A stretch of 64,000 nucleotides of DNA. Source: Symbiodinium sp. CCMP2592 (taxonomy: Eukaryota; Sar; Dinophyceae; Suessiales; Symbiodiniaceae). The notes below the pieces were generated by a model. It ran no database searches, was not told where the DNA came from, and was given only the letters and a program-made list of their open reading frames with translations. Made by a program: the position numbers and the translations under genes. Shown here piece by piece: positions 40,081 to 52,150 of the stretch. The stretch covers positions 620,001-684,000 of the forward strand of contig CAJNDT010003190.1 in assembly GCA_905221615.1 (NCBI GenBank), given 5' to 3'. How positions within the stretch are numbered: position 1 is the stretch's first letter; the number at the start of each line of letters is the position of its first letter.

Positions 40081-42090
40081 GTGTTTGGAGCATCTTTCCG
40101 CGCATCATCGTCTCATGAACTGAGGAAGGAAATCAGCGGCTTCGTGACGGCAGGAGCCAACCCCTTCGCCGCAGAAGCTGAGGAGAAGGCTGCAGAAGGC
40201 GCTCTTGCAAATCAGCATAACATCTCGCTTGTGCACCTTCGAGGGCACGCATATGCGCGCGGGAGCAGGGTGCAGAGTGCAAGGGAGTAGTCTCGGTGAG
40301 CGTCTTCAGGCCCTCCGGACAGCGATGGACCGGCACCTGGACTACAGCCCGAGCCAGCGTGAGCTCACATTTGCTTCAGCACCTCAAGGGTTTCTTAATC
40401 GCCCCTAAGATTAACGTACAGCGCGCCGTGCCGCGCCGTCTCGAAGTAGACGTTTGCTACAAATGCGACCCAGAACTGAAGATATTTCCCGAGGAAGAGC
40501 GGTCGTCAATCGTTGATTCCTTTTGGTATGGAAAGATGCCTCCGGTGAGAAATCTTCAGTCCTGCCTGTGCGTATTTACATGAGCTTGAGTAGAGAGGAA
40601 CCGATCGTAGGTGGCCAGCGAAGGCCTAGAAAAGCTTCACAGCTGGGCAAGTTGAGGAAACCAGATCAAGCTCAGAAGTCTTGGGGCTCCAGACTTCCAG
40701 CCCCGGCCCCGGTGCAAAATGCACATCCGGTGGTTCTGAGGGAGGGAGCTCAAGGCCTTGATTTTCTGCAGCTCCAAGCCTTGCTTTGCTGCATCGGTCT
40801 CTTGTGGGCCGGCTCGGATATGCTACTCGTATGTTACAGTGACTGCAGAAGCAACGCTCGGCGCTGGCATCCAAACCCCAAACCCTTGCGTGCTAGCAGA
40901 ATGCTAGACGCTAGAGCGCATTGTTGCTTTGGGTACATTGGGCATGGTGAAGCACCATGCCGAACTACCGCTGTGAGATCTCCCAATGCCTGCAGTAGTA
41001 CAACTCAGAATCGCACCAGCAAAGAGAAAGTCATCGTGCTGGCTCGGGAGACGTTCAGCGGGATGCCAGTGGTACAGAGGCCCCATGGACGTGAAGAAAT
41101 CGTGGCTAAGACGCTGTTGAATGTTTGGGCATCAAGCGCTCTTGCTGCAACTCCTCGTGCTGGCCCAACTAACCCAGGGTGGATTTGCAAAGCTGCGTGA
41201 GGTGCTGGAGTCAGAGGAAATTCTCAGTAATTGCGTTGGCCTCGGAGCATCCCGTGGGATGAATGCAGCTTGGTATTGCGATTTCGCAAAGTAGCTTGAC
41301 ATGGCTTATGTTCGGGCAGGTCCCCTGGAGGAAGCAGCGCATGGTAGGCACGATGCAGACGTGGCTTCGGTGTTCTGCGACGCATCGAAGCAACCAGCCA
41401 GTCTGATGCCTCTGCTACACGCTTTGGTAGCAGATCGCTTGGAGGTCAGCATGCCTTACATGCAGCCTGGATGCAATTCTTGGATTTCGATTACAGGATG
41501 CCGTCACCGTCAATTTCGCCGTCTACACCCTCAGTTTAGCTGCCGGGATCCTTGGGCAGTCCGTGCGGTGTCTGGGTCGTGCAACCCGCTGCAAAGGACT
41601 GGCTTGGTTGCTCTGACTCCACTATGGAGGCTGTTTCCTGTCCTTGTCGGAAGTGTTGTTATCATCCCTTTTCCTCCCTCTTGTTTGGTTGTCAGGTTGT
41701 CGGAGCACAGGGTATGTTGCGGATCTGCCGTAAGCTTCGCTTGAGAAAGAACGCCTGTCGCGCTTCAACGCCAGGGCTTGGCATCTGCTGCAGCGCAGCA
41801 CAGCGCAGAGGCCGCAAACAAAGTATGAGTGAAGCCACACGAGACACATGCTGGGCCGTGTGTTGGCAAGCAGCTCCTGTCTTCTTGAAGCACAACCCGT
41901 ACTGTTTGTAAACTATTGCCGATCGAGACGCAGCTAGCTTCTTGTCAGCAGGCCGATTCATGCTCTTTTCCCCTCTTGGCTTTTCACGGTAGACGATTCT
42001 TCGGACGGGACCTGCGGTCCCCACGAAATCCTGCTCAGATGCCCCTGATGATCCAAGCCGTGCTGAAAGCAGATGAGGCGTGGTGACAGC
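40081..42090 (+). other. Unidentified exons downstream of the AAA protease
   Basis: Coding-like + segments: RKEISGFVTAGANPF (40120-40165), LQALRTAMDRHLDYSPSQRE (40306-40365), CYKCDPELKIFPEEERSSIV (40456-40515), EKVIVLARETFSGMPVVQRP (41024-41083) and LREVLESEEILSNCVGLGAS (41192-41250). The fourth piece weakly recalls the BolA pattern (VS..F.G.....RH), but key residues differ. They may be further 3' exons or a second gene. Confidence 0.32.
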
Positions 42091-42113
42091 TCGTGGATCT
42101 GTTTAAGATGTGC

Positions 42114-42211
42114 GAGTTTCCGAAAATTAGGGGTACCTCATTCGGGGGTCCTTTAAATAAGGATCCTACTAATTGGGGTACTATATTGGGCCCCCCGATT
42201 GTCGGAAACTC
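42114..42211. repeat. Short palindromic element, GTTTCCGA family
   Basis: A 98-bp element with ends GAGTTTCCGAAAA and TTGTCGGAAACTC (one mismatch). The interior has TTAGGGGTACC, AAGGATCCTACTAATT and a C run. It is the second full copy of the family at 2410-2493. Confidence 0.75.
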
Positions 42212-42825
42212 CCATGTTGATGCTTGCAAAGGCGAGCAAAAGCCTGGAGTGGGCCTAGATCTCAGCCAAGGTGGACCCAGATGCGACGTTGCCTTGGGTC
42301 GGTTAGCAGTTCCTTGCTTCACAAGTTTGCCGTGATCGTCGCGCACCGAAGCCGGTGCTGTGCTTTCTGTAGTTACATGTTGCGGCCAAGGTTCTAAAAC
42401 GAGGACTCCTCCTCCGCGATGCAAGAGGCATTGAGGTGACCGACTGCTGGTGCATGAACACAGCGATTTTTGTTGTAATCACTGGCTGTCCCTGCGTATT
42501 CGCATCCGCACGCCTGGAGATGCATCCTGGAGGCTTTGGCTACCCATGCTGCCAAAGAGATTTGGCGGAATCTTTGCGGGCCTGGTGGCGTTGTGTCGCG
42601 TGTCAAGTTCGTAATACGCAGTTCTGGCGATCGGCGCAGGCGAGCAGTTCTCCAGAGTCTGTCTCGCCCATAGAGCTCCGGAGTTCTGTGCTGCTGTGAA
42701 GTTATCTCGTATCACCAAGCATGGTGCCGGGGGAAATGTCTTGCGAGGCTCAATCTCGCAAGCCAAGATCCCGACGGGCTCAGGCACTGGCATGCCTTGC
42801 AGCCTGGGGGCATAAACGGCTACTA
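42212..42825. other. No supported gene
   Basis: Short frames only; no repeat or family motif seen. Confidence 0.4.
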
Positions 42826-42925
42826 TTAATTACCTGTACTATTTTGGAGGGTTCCTTATAATAGTTTGCGTGTAAGGGGCCCCAAAACCCTATTCTGATT
42901 ATTAAGGCCCCTATATTAGCACACT
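42826..42925. repeat. GGGGCCCC/ATTAAGGCCCC repeat
   Basis: TATAATAG, AAGGGGCCCC and ATTAAGGCCCCTATATTA words, shared with 16736-16815 and 58478-58700. Confidence 0.55.
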
Positions 42926-43039
42926 TTTCGCCGGCTCTTCCTTTCGGCAGGCTCAGCCCCGCAGCTCACGCTGCCATCGTCCTGGGCATCCCTCCGCGGG
43001 AGGCAAAAATGGTTGTCAGTCTGTCACGAGGATTCATGT

Positions 43040-43460
43040 AACGGTTGTAGAAAGTTTGAGAGACAGGAGACAAGTGTTCAAAACAAGGCAAGCTATAATG
43101 GTTGAAAGGGACAGAACATTTTGCAACAGGATCAACAGCCGAGAAAGACGAGAAAACACAGTCGAAGGGACCAGAACATACGACGAACAGTTTTTAACCC
43201 GTTCCAAAGATTCGACAGAAGCAGGATCACTCCAGTTTAGAAGAACGGAGATACACGTGCAACAGTCTAGACAAGTTGACCATGAGGAACTCTGTGGAGA
43301 AAGAGGGGCGCTAAGGAGCGCAGTAACAAACCGCTCGGAAGGGACTAGAGAAAGAAGAGAACATCGGAACCACGAGCATATCAGTGGAAAGCGGAACAGA
43401 CAATTTCAGAAACAACATCAGACCGGTGGAACAAGACAAGAACTTGACAAAGAGAAGAGC
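43040..43460. other. Purine-rich tract
   Basis: The + strand is strongly A/G-rich for about 400 bp, giving an open frame (43056-43478) of Arg, Glu, Gln and Thr with almost no hydrophobic residues. It runs directly into a telomere-like tract, so it is more likely low-complexity DNA than a gene. Confidence 0.5.
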
Positions 43461-43490
43461 CTAACCCTTAGGGTTTAGGGTTTAGGGATT
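43459..43490. repeat. Interstitial telomere-like tract with orientation switch
   Basis: CTAACCCTTAGGGTTTAGGG continues into a further TTTAGGGATTAG. The tract begins with a reverse-oriented half unit and then has two and a half forward units, a head-to-head arrangement. Confidence 0.65.
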
Positions 43491-44530
43491 AGAATCACGA
43501 GACAACTGCTCGTAGACAACCTCTCGATTTCAAAGTGTGGGAAACAGGACCAAACCACTCGAACGAGACTAGGGAACTTTGACAGAAGTTTGTCTTCTAG
43601 TGTCTTGCCTTGCCTCCATTCCTTTGGGACCGGTGAGGGTGTCGTTGGGACGAGTCGGGGTTGCCAACATCGGCGCTTGTCCACCTTGAATTTGCAAACG
43701 GTGTGGGGTTGGCCAATGCCGGGATGTCGACGCTTGCCTCCCCTTATCTCCCCTCCGTCCCCAAACAGTTTACTGCAGGGGTGCAGATTGCTCTGGGGGG
43801 GTTCTTGTTACTTCCCAAAGTTGCTGTGGGGACTCTCTGTTCATCCCCCAAAACGTTTGCTTAGGGGAGTCCTTTCAATCTGAAGCACAATGCCGACGTT
43901 TGCGTTGGTGTCCGGCGACAAACTTCTTGCATCATCGCGCCCCTGATTGTCGCCCTTGTCTCCCATGCCGGGGTGTTATGAATGTCCCCCTTGCCATCCT
44001 TGCCGTGCATTTTGTGCTGTGGGTGGGTAGCTGATGCCAGGGTTTCGACGGTCCCCCGCTGTCGCGTTTCATATGTACACATGTGGACTCGAAGTCATCG
44101 GGGCAGATCGTGGTATAGTAGCCTTGCGAGCAGGTCCATTCCGCCCCGGCCTCGATGTGCATTGGAGCCAACATGCGAGCCGCCGCCGTGACGCGGTGAC
44201 ACGACACAATGATTTCTCCTTACGTTTCCCAGGTATTGCCATCGAAGCTCCGCTTCGGCGACTTGGCTTGCAGCTTTGCAGCGGGATCGGGTTGAGAATG
44301 CTGGAGTGCGTGCACAAATGTCGGTCCTGTCTACCGAGGGCCCAGCGCTGAAAGCCTTTTCCTCGACTTCAGAAAGAAGGGCCGGGCACCAAGCACTCTC
44401 AGTGAAAGGCCTGATAGTGCTTCAAACACCAGCTGAGCCCGAGCCCCGAGCCGACCGAGCCGAGGTATCGGACCCGAAGGAGCAGCACGGCACGGAGCCC
44501 CGGAGCCCCGGAGCCTCAGAGCCTCGGCCC
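43491..44530. other. No supported gene
   Basis: T- and G-rich + strand with short frames. A GC-rich Pro/Glu/Ala run starts at about 44430 and may be the N-terminal side of the next gene. Confidence 0.35.
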
Positions 44531-44549
44531 ACAGCTCCGCAGCTCCGCC

Positions 44550-45290
44550 GTGCGCGGTGCCCGGAGGTTGGAGTTTCCAAGCCGGCTCAAAGAGCTTGAC
44601 CTGGACTTAACCCGTCGGCAGACCTGGTATCATCCCGCTCGTCGCTCCGGCATTCTGCTTGCCAACGTTCCCCGCGTGATGCGGCTCCCAGCTTTCCCGT
44701 CATGCAGCAGCTCACAAACAACCATGTTCAACCTCCAATCCTCGAGACTTTGAGCTAGCTGCCGGCATGAGATGGTACAAAGTCTGAGCAAAGGCTTTCC
44801 AGAAGGTGCCAGTTGCTTTCAGCCTGAGATGCCTCGGAGAGTATGGGAAGTAACCGGTGGCGAGCAAGCGGGCGGCCTCGTCGTTCGAAGCGGCGACGCT
44901 TGGCGAAATGAACCCACTCGGCTCGCTCTGAACATCCTTATTATAAGGACCCTAAAATAAAGTACCCCGAACTTTTCGGAAACTCCCCCCCACATACTAC
45001 CCCTTATAGTGATGGTGCTTGTGCCCGGCCTGCGCTTTAAGCTCCGTCAGGTGGAGCTCTCCTCCCCGAAAGTGGAGGGCAGGCTGTCGACAGGAGCCCG
45101 AGCCGAGCGGAGCGGAGCGACAGAGAGCGCCAGAGAGCATTCAGAGCTTCTCAACGGACTCGGGGGCTGCAGGCGCCACGGTGGAAGAGGTGGACTTGCA
45201 GCGCGAGCGGTTGCACTACAAGCGGCTCACAGGGGCCGGGCCCGCTGAGGGCTGGGTGTCTCTGAAGCTCAAGGCCGGGATGGTCCCGGA
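44550..45290 (+). CDS. Protein with dinoflagellate GWVS-type domain
   Basis: The clearest part is LRQVELSSPKVEGRLSTG (from about 45042), joined over a GC-rich intron (about 45092-45170) to ATVEEVDLQRERLHYKRLTG and AGPAEGWVSLKLK (to about 45272). The join keeps frame with an AG acceptor after GGGCTGC. From memory, the pattern RLSTGA..EE, ERL.Y, GPA.GWVS.KL recurs in many dinoflagellate proteins as a short domain of unknown function. An upstream piece, LKELDLDLTRRQTW (about 44586), might be a leucine-rich repeat exon. Start and end are undefined. Confidence 0.5.
44930..45000. repeat. Remnant of palindromic element inside the GWVS gene
   Basis: TTATAAGGACCCTAAAATAA and a right terminal repeat TTTTCGGAAACTC at 44973-44985 match the GTTTCCGA family; the left end is missing. 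It lies between the two candidate exon groups, so probably in an intron. Confidence 0.6.
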
Positions 45291-45745
45291 CCGGGAAAGA
45301 ACGTATATAATATACTATAATGCAATATAATTTAATAGACATATATTGTGTTCACATATATATATACACACATATCATGTAGTCTTCGCAAGGAAAGCTC
45401 AGGAGGGATTTAAGGGTAGATGCATGCACAGGACAAGCCGCTCTTGCAACCTCGGCCTCAGGACCGGACCCCTCCGTTCAGCCATGCTTGTTTCCTTTAC
45501 GTGGTGAGATACGGCTTGAGGCGGCTTAGCTTGTGAGGACTCGGCTCTAGCTGGCCGGGATCAAGACCTCGCCAGCCTTTTCGGCCCTCTGGCTGGTGCC
45601 GAGATTGAGACCATCTCGCTTTCGCCGGACGTGCGACTCCGTGTTTCCACGAAGCTCGGCAAGAAACGACTTGACCAGGGAATCAAGAACGTAGCTGACT
45701 TGTGCTGATACAGTACTGCCTTGAATGTTATCCCATCTTCGCCGG
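45291..45745. other. Intergenic stretch with TATA-rich run
   Basis: About 45303-45378 is AT-rich (TATATAATATACTATAATGC, then TA and CA runs). Nothing else is seen before the phosphoesterase exons. Confidence 0.45.
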
Positions 45746-48022
45746 GAGCAGCATCGCTTCCAAGTTTGAGGATCAGCGACATCCACGTGGATCAAAAGCA
45801 GAACATGGAGTGGTTTCGGAAGAATCTGCCTCAAAAGTCCCCGGACCAGTTCAAAGTGCTCATCTTGCCTGGAGTCTTGGCCCAAATCTTTCTGACGAAT
45901 GGCGGCCTTAAGTTTCAAGATCGGAGAGGGAGTTTGGAAGAGTGACGGAAACCTAGGCGCAGTTTCAGAAGCTCGTAGAAAGGGGCTCCGGGCCAGGGAT
46001 GTGGGGGGTGCGACAGCTACCGGTCATGTCATAGGGGGTACTTGAAGCACGAGCGGCAGACCCGGCAGACGTCGTCTGGGCGCAACCAAGGCGATGTCGC
46101 CGATGATATGGCCGTGCTTCGAAAGACCTTCGAGATGCTCACTGCACCCCCGTTCGAATTGGAGTGAGAGAAAGATGTCAGAACCGAGTTGTCGGTTGGC
46201 GCAGACATGTTGAAGAGCAGTCTCCTTCAGGGCAGCATGCTACAAGCAGGTTGAGCATGCTTCCAACATAGGAGATTTGTACAGATCGGCGCAGCAAGAA
46301 CCAGAAGCTGCTGCTGCCGACTTGAGGCCAGCTTTGATATGGTGTGCTACACAGCCGGTAACCACGACTTGTGGGTGAGGCAGGCAGTGACCAAGCAGTT
46401 CACCCCAGTGCGATCGATCCGAACCGCCTCAGGCGCGCCGGGAGCGCCCAAGACTCACTGGAAAAGCTACGCGAGATTTGTCACCTCTGCAACTCCTTGG
46501 GAGTGCGTGTGCGGCCGGTAAAGTTCAGCCTGCCCAACGCGAGGGACGTGTTGCCACCGGGCACTGACTGGTTGGACTCCATGCTGTAGCTTCCTCGATC
46601 ATGACCCACCAGACTTCCCCAAGTGGACGTACGAAGCCCAGGGGCCCCCGGCAAGGTTGGTGCCGCTGCTGTCCTTCTATGCATCCTGCTGGGATCAAGA
46701 TCCCGACCTAGATTGGTGCCCACCGGAGCAGCTGCTGGGAGCATAAAACTTCAAAGTTCTTCAGGTGCGTCTATGCACAGTTCCTGCCAGTGCAGCTACA
46801 GTGCCAATCCTTAGAAAGTGATGTCGAGATTCAGAGTTTCTGGAGCAAAGTCTCTGCTGACATGGTGGCTGTGTGCAAGGAAAGCGATGCTCGGTTGGAT
46901 GGACTTTCGGCTCGTCAAGTGGCCACAACTGCTGATAGACGAAGTTGTCCTGAGGGAGGGCGACTTCAGATTTGGAAAAGATGGGACCTCTACGGCGATT
47001 AGTGTCGCTTGACCCGCGTGAGCATTAACCGTGCACGTCTTCTGCTAGTGACTTCCAGCTGTCCTGCTACTATGATCGCCGAGCTGTGCAAGTGCTGTTG
47101 CTCCAAAATCTCAGGAAATCTTCGCAGAAATGAACCAGCCACTGCTGGAAGCGATCGAAGCCATGAAGCAAAACGAGAGCGGTGACAGCGATACTGTTGT
47201 CATATCCTTTTCGCATTATTTGCCCAGACAGGCGAGACTGTAGTCCACAAGTGCTAAAATCCAGTAGCAAACTTGCACAACTGATTCTGCGAAAAGAAGA
47301 TTGCCAGTCGGTAGAGGAGCTTTTCCCCGAGAAGCGCTTCTTGGTGGATTCCACATTGGCAAAGGCCAGGCTGGTTTATGCTTTTGCCTTGCCGTGTGTT
47401 CAAGGAATTTGCTGAGAAGGTCTCCGGCTCTTTTGCGCTGGAGCGTCAAGTCCGGCAATTGCGGCCGGAACTTCACATCTTCGGGCATTCGCATCTCACG
47501 GTCGACAACGTAGTAGAGGGCCAGCGCTATCTCCAGTGGGCCCTGGGCTATGCCAACGAGCAGAAGGGAATGTCCAGAGCTGTCGGCGACACGGGCATCT
47601 TGGTTGTGTCTCTTGACCTCCAGTAGTCCTGGTCGTCCTTGCAAGCTCACTGTGATTTTCCTGACTTCCATTATCTTTGTGCCGTCGAAAGGTTCGATTC
47701 TGGTGGAAAGCCAGATGTGGCTCCCATCCAAGAAACTTTTTGGGGAAGGTATTTTGCCAAAGGCCTGCGAGATACTTCTCAGACTTGCCCCCATCCGATG
47801 GTGCGCGGCATGTTCGCGAAGCTTTTCAGCGAAACGAAGCCTTCGCCTGAGCCCAGCGTTGTGTTTGCATCTGTGTTCGTAGCATATAGAGGAAGGGAAG
47901 GGAGACTAGCTGACTAGCTTGCAAAGGCTACCATATGATGACGAGTACTACTGGTCCACGCCGAACCCTGGCCCTGCGATCCCGACCTACGACGGGCTTT
48001 ACGATCCAGCATGGCGGATTTG
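45746..48022 (+). CDS. Calcineurin-like metallophosphoesterase
   Basis: This two-metal phosphoesterase family shows its motifs in order across about eleven exons: SLPSLRISDIHVD (45755, the D-x-H motif), FKVLILPG joined to DVADDMAVLRKTFEM (46091, the G-D motif, across a GA-AG-type intron), VCYTAGNHDLWVR (46340, G-N-H-D/E), DSLEKLREICHLCNSLGVRV (46452), FLDHDPPDFPKWTYEAQGPP (46591), LGWMDFRLVKWP, FAEMNQPLLEAIEAM then VVISFSHYLPRQ (47200, catalytic His), ELFPEKRFLVDS, LHIFGHSHLTVDN (47470, G-H-x-H) with YLQWALGYANEQKG, and FWGRYFAKGLRD. The last exon reads LPYDDEYYWSTPNPGPAIPT and ends with TGA at about 48020. All five metal motifs are intact. Substrate is unknown; no membrane segment was seen. 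The first exon is probably upstream and unidentified. Confidence 0.87.
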
Positions 48023-48043
48023 AGAGGTGGAAAAAGAGACCTT

Positions 48044-48240
48044 TCAGGCTAGCTGCCGCATGAAGTCGCGTGCCTTCTGTACTGTGACGGTTGTGTAGGC
48101 AATGCAGTCGCGGATGCCAGCCTGGAAGACGAAACAGCGCAACAGGAAAGAGATAGTTACGATAGTAATGTAGCCCGCAGCTTGCCACAACGTGACTCCG
48201 TAGAATCGTAGAGCTACCGCCCAGTGCAAGGTTGCGGCAT
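48044..48240 (-). CDS. Possible minus-strand terminal exon with membrane segment
   Basis: Read on the minus strand, HWAVALRFYGVTLWQAAGYI is followed by TIVTISFLLRCFVF and a charged tail ending MRQLA. The hydrophobic segment and basic tail look protein-like. It would be convergent with the phosphoesterase, 22 bp away, and against the direction of every other gene. It may be a chance frame. Confidence 0.25.
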
Positions 48241-48329
48241 CCGAGCTGTAGGAGCGGCTGGGCTGCGGCTGCCAGGGACTCTGGTGAGGTCCGGAGCAGT
48301 GTGAACAGCGCCGTAGCACTTGATGGTTC

Positions 48330-48830
48330 AACGCCACGGAACCTTCCGCCGTGGTCGCAGAAAAACAGGTTGCGCCTCATCTTGCAGAAGTGTGACATCG
48401 GGCCCGAAGGAGCCAAGGCCCAGCTTGCGAGGCGCCAGAAGAGGCAAAGAGTGCTTGTCATCGTCGTCGCAGGCATTGGTCCTGCCTCCGACTTTGGAGC
48501 GCTTGGAGCTGGACCTCTCGCATCTACCTCGGTAAAAGGGCACGCTGAAGAGCCTCGCAGCGCTCGGGGTCTGAGTCTGTCGGAAGTCAGATGAAACTTT
48601 GGATCTTCCCAGGCATTGTCTCATCGGTCCGCTTGGAGCTTCCAATCTTCAGGCCAGGCAGGAACCGCAGTTCGCAGCTCAGTGACAGTTCTGCTGAGAT
48701 ACCACGGGGACTGGCTGAGCTGGACCTCAGCCTGCTGCGCTGTGGCGTGGGAGATCGTGGTGCCAAGGCGCTTCCCGGTGATGTGTCTCAGTGTCGCGGC
48801 TTCGGAGTGCGTGACTAGCAGGAGCAGACC
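48330..48830 (+). CDS. Leucine-rich repeat exons
   Basis: Two + strand segments fit the ribonuclease-inhibitor-type leucine-rich repeat: NRLRLILQKCDIGPEGAKAQ (48364-48423) and LAELDLSLLRCGVGDRGAKA (48712-48771). Both carry the L..L.L..C.IG..GAKA pattern. Between them, LPPTLERLELDLSHLP (48483-48535) is a partial repeat in another frame, so exons with short introns are likely. These repeats bind other proteins; no partner domain was found. Frames on the opposite strand are open too. Confidence 0.5.
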
Positions 48831-51800
48831 TACCAGGGCCAAATGATGCTGTAGTCTTGCTGTGACATCGTCCGCAGCCGTGAAGGCATTCAAAACATAG
48901 AGAGATTTAGTGCGTCAGCTGGGCCGCCACCTCGAGGCCAGACGAGACGGCAAGAAGAGAGTGTGAGAGCTATGAGAGTGTGCTGCCGAACCATTCCCAA
49001 CGCGTGGCCATTCGTCATACGTCTGCCACCATCCAGCCCAAACTCCCTGATCTGACTCTCGCGCAGCTCGCGTCTCCGAGGCAATGCAGCCGCCCTGGCT
49101 GAGACGCTTTGCAAGCAAGCTCCAACTTCGATAGCTTTGACATTCAGTCAGCTCCGACATGTGCCAAGGTGGCTATGCAGTGGCGCTCTGCTGGACACTG
49201 GCGGCCGGCGCTGGCGGCGATGCCACTGGCAACAACACCGCTTGCGATACCGTGCTTTAGCTCGCTCTGGACGATCATGTTTTCATTGTTTTTATCATCT
49301 TATCTTCATAGCTTTCCAGGCATGTTAGCCACGCTAGTCTGGCCACCGAGAGATCAAAGCATGGATGGTGCTTGTCAAGCACGGGTCTCTGTTTACGTTT
49401 CCAACGGGTTCTGCAGCTCCACAAGCATGGTTTGCGATGCAGCATAGTTTTCCAAAATTTCAAAGATGCTGGTCAGAGAAGCCGACCGGCAAGTCTCCGT
49501 CCCAAACCTAGCAAACAAATCGGACTTTCAGAACGATGTATTTATGCAACGGCTGATGTAACGGTACTTAAACAGCGAGAGGCCGCCGGAAGGATGGTTT
49601 GCAGCTTGAAGCGTGCAAGTTTGCATTTCTGCCTGCTGACCTAGTTTATGCTGCATATTCAGGACCATCATACATGGTGGAACCCTGACGAACCCTGGGA
49701 GCCTATACCGCATTACTATGCCAGATGCTCGTCAAGACGAAACAGGTGCTTGCTGCAGAATCGGCACCTGCGCCCCAAGGAATTCGAGCATTTCGAAGAA
49801 GTTACCGTGGTTGCACTTGTTGGACTCACATTGCTGCTTGGCCCCAGCGCACGAGGCAGCTTCGATGGGTTTCAGAGGAGATGACAAGCATGTCAGTAGT
49901 CAGTAGCCGCCGAGGCTTGTTGATGCGATCGAGCACAAGCTAGACCACTTGGCCGAGCATTCACCCGCCACTCCCTTACGGCGAGTTTCATGGAGCCACC
50001 GAAACTGCAGTGATGGAGTTGCATTCTCGATGTCTTCAGGCATACGAGGAGGCATGCAAGCATGGGCGGAAGGAGACAGTGTTGCCAGTGTTGAGATATG
50101 ATGAAAAAGAATTTTTCCGTTTGTCCGAGGAGGTGGCAGCACATGATCTTGAGAAGAAGAGTATGGAGCCCGTCTGGGGAGTTTTTCTGAATCGTGCGAC
50201 GGCGGAGTTCACCGTGCTGGGCATTCTAGATCCTAGGTTGCAGATGAAGAGCCCATCAGAAAGCGTGACCATGTTCACGATGGAAATTTGTAAGTTACGT
50301 GAAACGGCGTTTCCTTTCGGTTTCCGGCTGGGTCTCCAGTCGGTTTGATTCAACTGGATAGTGATACCGGGGATGGAGGAGTGGGGGCACTCTGGAGTTG
50401 GAGGTTTGAAATATGCTTCGGTTTGCGACGGTTCGGTTTTGCGAACCGGTTCAGTGGTTCTCCGTTCCCGTTCGGTTCTGGCTTGCAGTTTGGCTTGTGG
50501 CTGTATTAAGCTACCTTGGGCGAGATTTCCACTTGCTGCCTCACACCACAACCAAGCACTTTGGCAGGCTTGTCCATCCAACATGCATTGAGCCTATGCC
50601 GACAATCGACACCAACAGTCGGATGTCTTCGCGTTTCCTGAGATGGTAGGGGTGACGGAGTTGCAGACTTACGAAGACAGGCTCCGGGGTGTTGATGGCC
50701 GCAGGGAGATACGCAGATGTCGGCGGATGCACGAACTCCTTGTCGCAATCAAAGAGGCGGCAGACGCTGTGGGAAATCTCTTGTTGGCTTAATCGATCAA
50801 AGCGAAGCCCAGATTCCACGAAGATCGAGATCGTGTCTTGTCACTCCACCAGCACAATCATGGTATCCAGTTGCGGGCTCCACTTGACAAGCCCTCATCT
50901 TACGTTTGTATGACCAGGATGTCCACAAAGAGAAGATGGCTACACAATCAGGAATCCTATTTATGTGTTTGTCGATTGGCACTCAAACTTGGCAGGAGAA
51001 TAGACATCAACATGCGTCAACATTACTTCGGGGAGTTTGAAGCTATTGATGTTATGTAGACTTTGCCGCTTGAGCCCAGAATCCGGCTCGAACCTGTGGC
51101 ACCTGATCGTTCTCCATGAGTGGATCGGTTGTCGGGGCATTTGGGGCTCTGGCCGTTCGGGCATCCGTTGGGCATGCGTTCGCAGATGGCAGCCGCGATG
51201 TCTCAGTGTCGTTGAGTTAACTTGAGGCTTTCGTGCTCTGGCTCTGCAACTCCCTGGGGGCCTTCACTGCCATTGAGCTGGCATTCGACCACGTGCAGGA
51301 GTTTGCTCTTCCTACGACTGCAGAGGAGTATCGGCACACCACGGAGAATGTTCATATGAGACTGTGCAGAAGTGGCATGCTTTTTCCGTAAACTGTATGG
51401 TGGCATAGGTGATATATACGGCCCGGCTAGAGGTGGCTGATGCACACTACATTCGGTCTCTAGAGCAAAGGTGTCCGCCATCTTAGCGGCAGTGCATGCC
51501 TTGCACACATGCGCACCAGTGTCGCCGATACAATGCAGGTCCCGTTTTTTTGCGATTCATCCTTGCTAGCTGAAGGCACTTATTCATGACCTTCTTCCTT
51601 TACTACGTCATCGTCGGCTTGAGTTTGGTGAGGTCGCAGCATAATATGGCATCCTGGGCGGTGGCTCAGCACGGTACAGGCAGCTGTAGGGCAGGGAGGG
51701 GTGAGGTGCCGGTTTTCACCGTCGTTTTGCATGCAATGCAAGTGGTATGTGTTGTCTCGCGAAGATGGGCTTCACCGCCTTCCTCTTATGGTTTGATTCC

Positions 51801-52150
51801 GGACTGGGCTTAGCATGTGTCTTTTGGAGGGATTCTGTACAAGTCTCCTTCCCCTCACATCGACCCGTAACGAGGTTGGCGATCTGAACCTAGACTTTAG
51901 ATGCTGTTGCTTCCGAGGTCGTGTTGCGTTTGGCAGGCTGGTAAGAAGAGACTCAGCACTCAGGGAAGCGGGTGCATCTCTTGGTAGATTCAAGCACTGT
52001 GGCTACTTTGTCGCCTGGAGAAAGGAGGCGACCACGACCATGAATTGATGCAGGCAGAATCAAAACAAAGTCAGCATCGGCTGTACGCAGATTTCATTCA
52101 CTGGATCTCAACCACTGAAGCCTCTTCTCCAGTTTTGATTCAGAAACCGA
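48831..52150 (+). other. Scattered coding-like exons, unidentified
   Basis: The best candidate is 50010-50290: CLQAYEEACKHGRKETVLPV, LRYDEKEFFRLSEEVAAHDL and MEPVWGVFLNRATAEFTVLG, a consistent, charged, protein-like frame. Others are 49680-49790 (WWNPDEPWEPIPHYYARC), 50715-50790 (MHELLVAIKEAADAVGNLLL) and 51234-51390 (LWLCNSLGAFTAIELAFDHV). All are on the + strand. No family is recognised. Confidence 0.35.

Noticed and set aside
41024..41130. BolA-like segment
   Set aside because: The spacing recalls BolA, but the conserved RHR and preceding residues are missing; kept only as an unidentified exon.
43056..43478. 140-codon charged frame
   Set aside because: The composition follows the purine-rich strand bias; no hydrophobic core and no family match.
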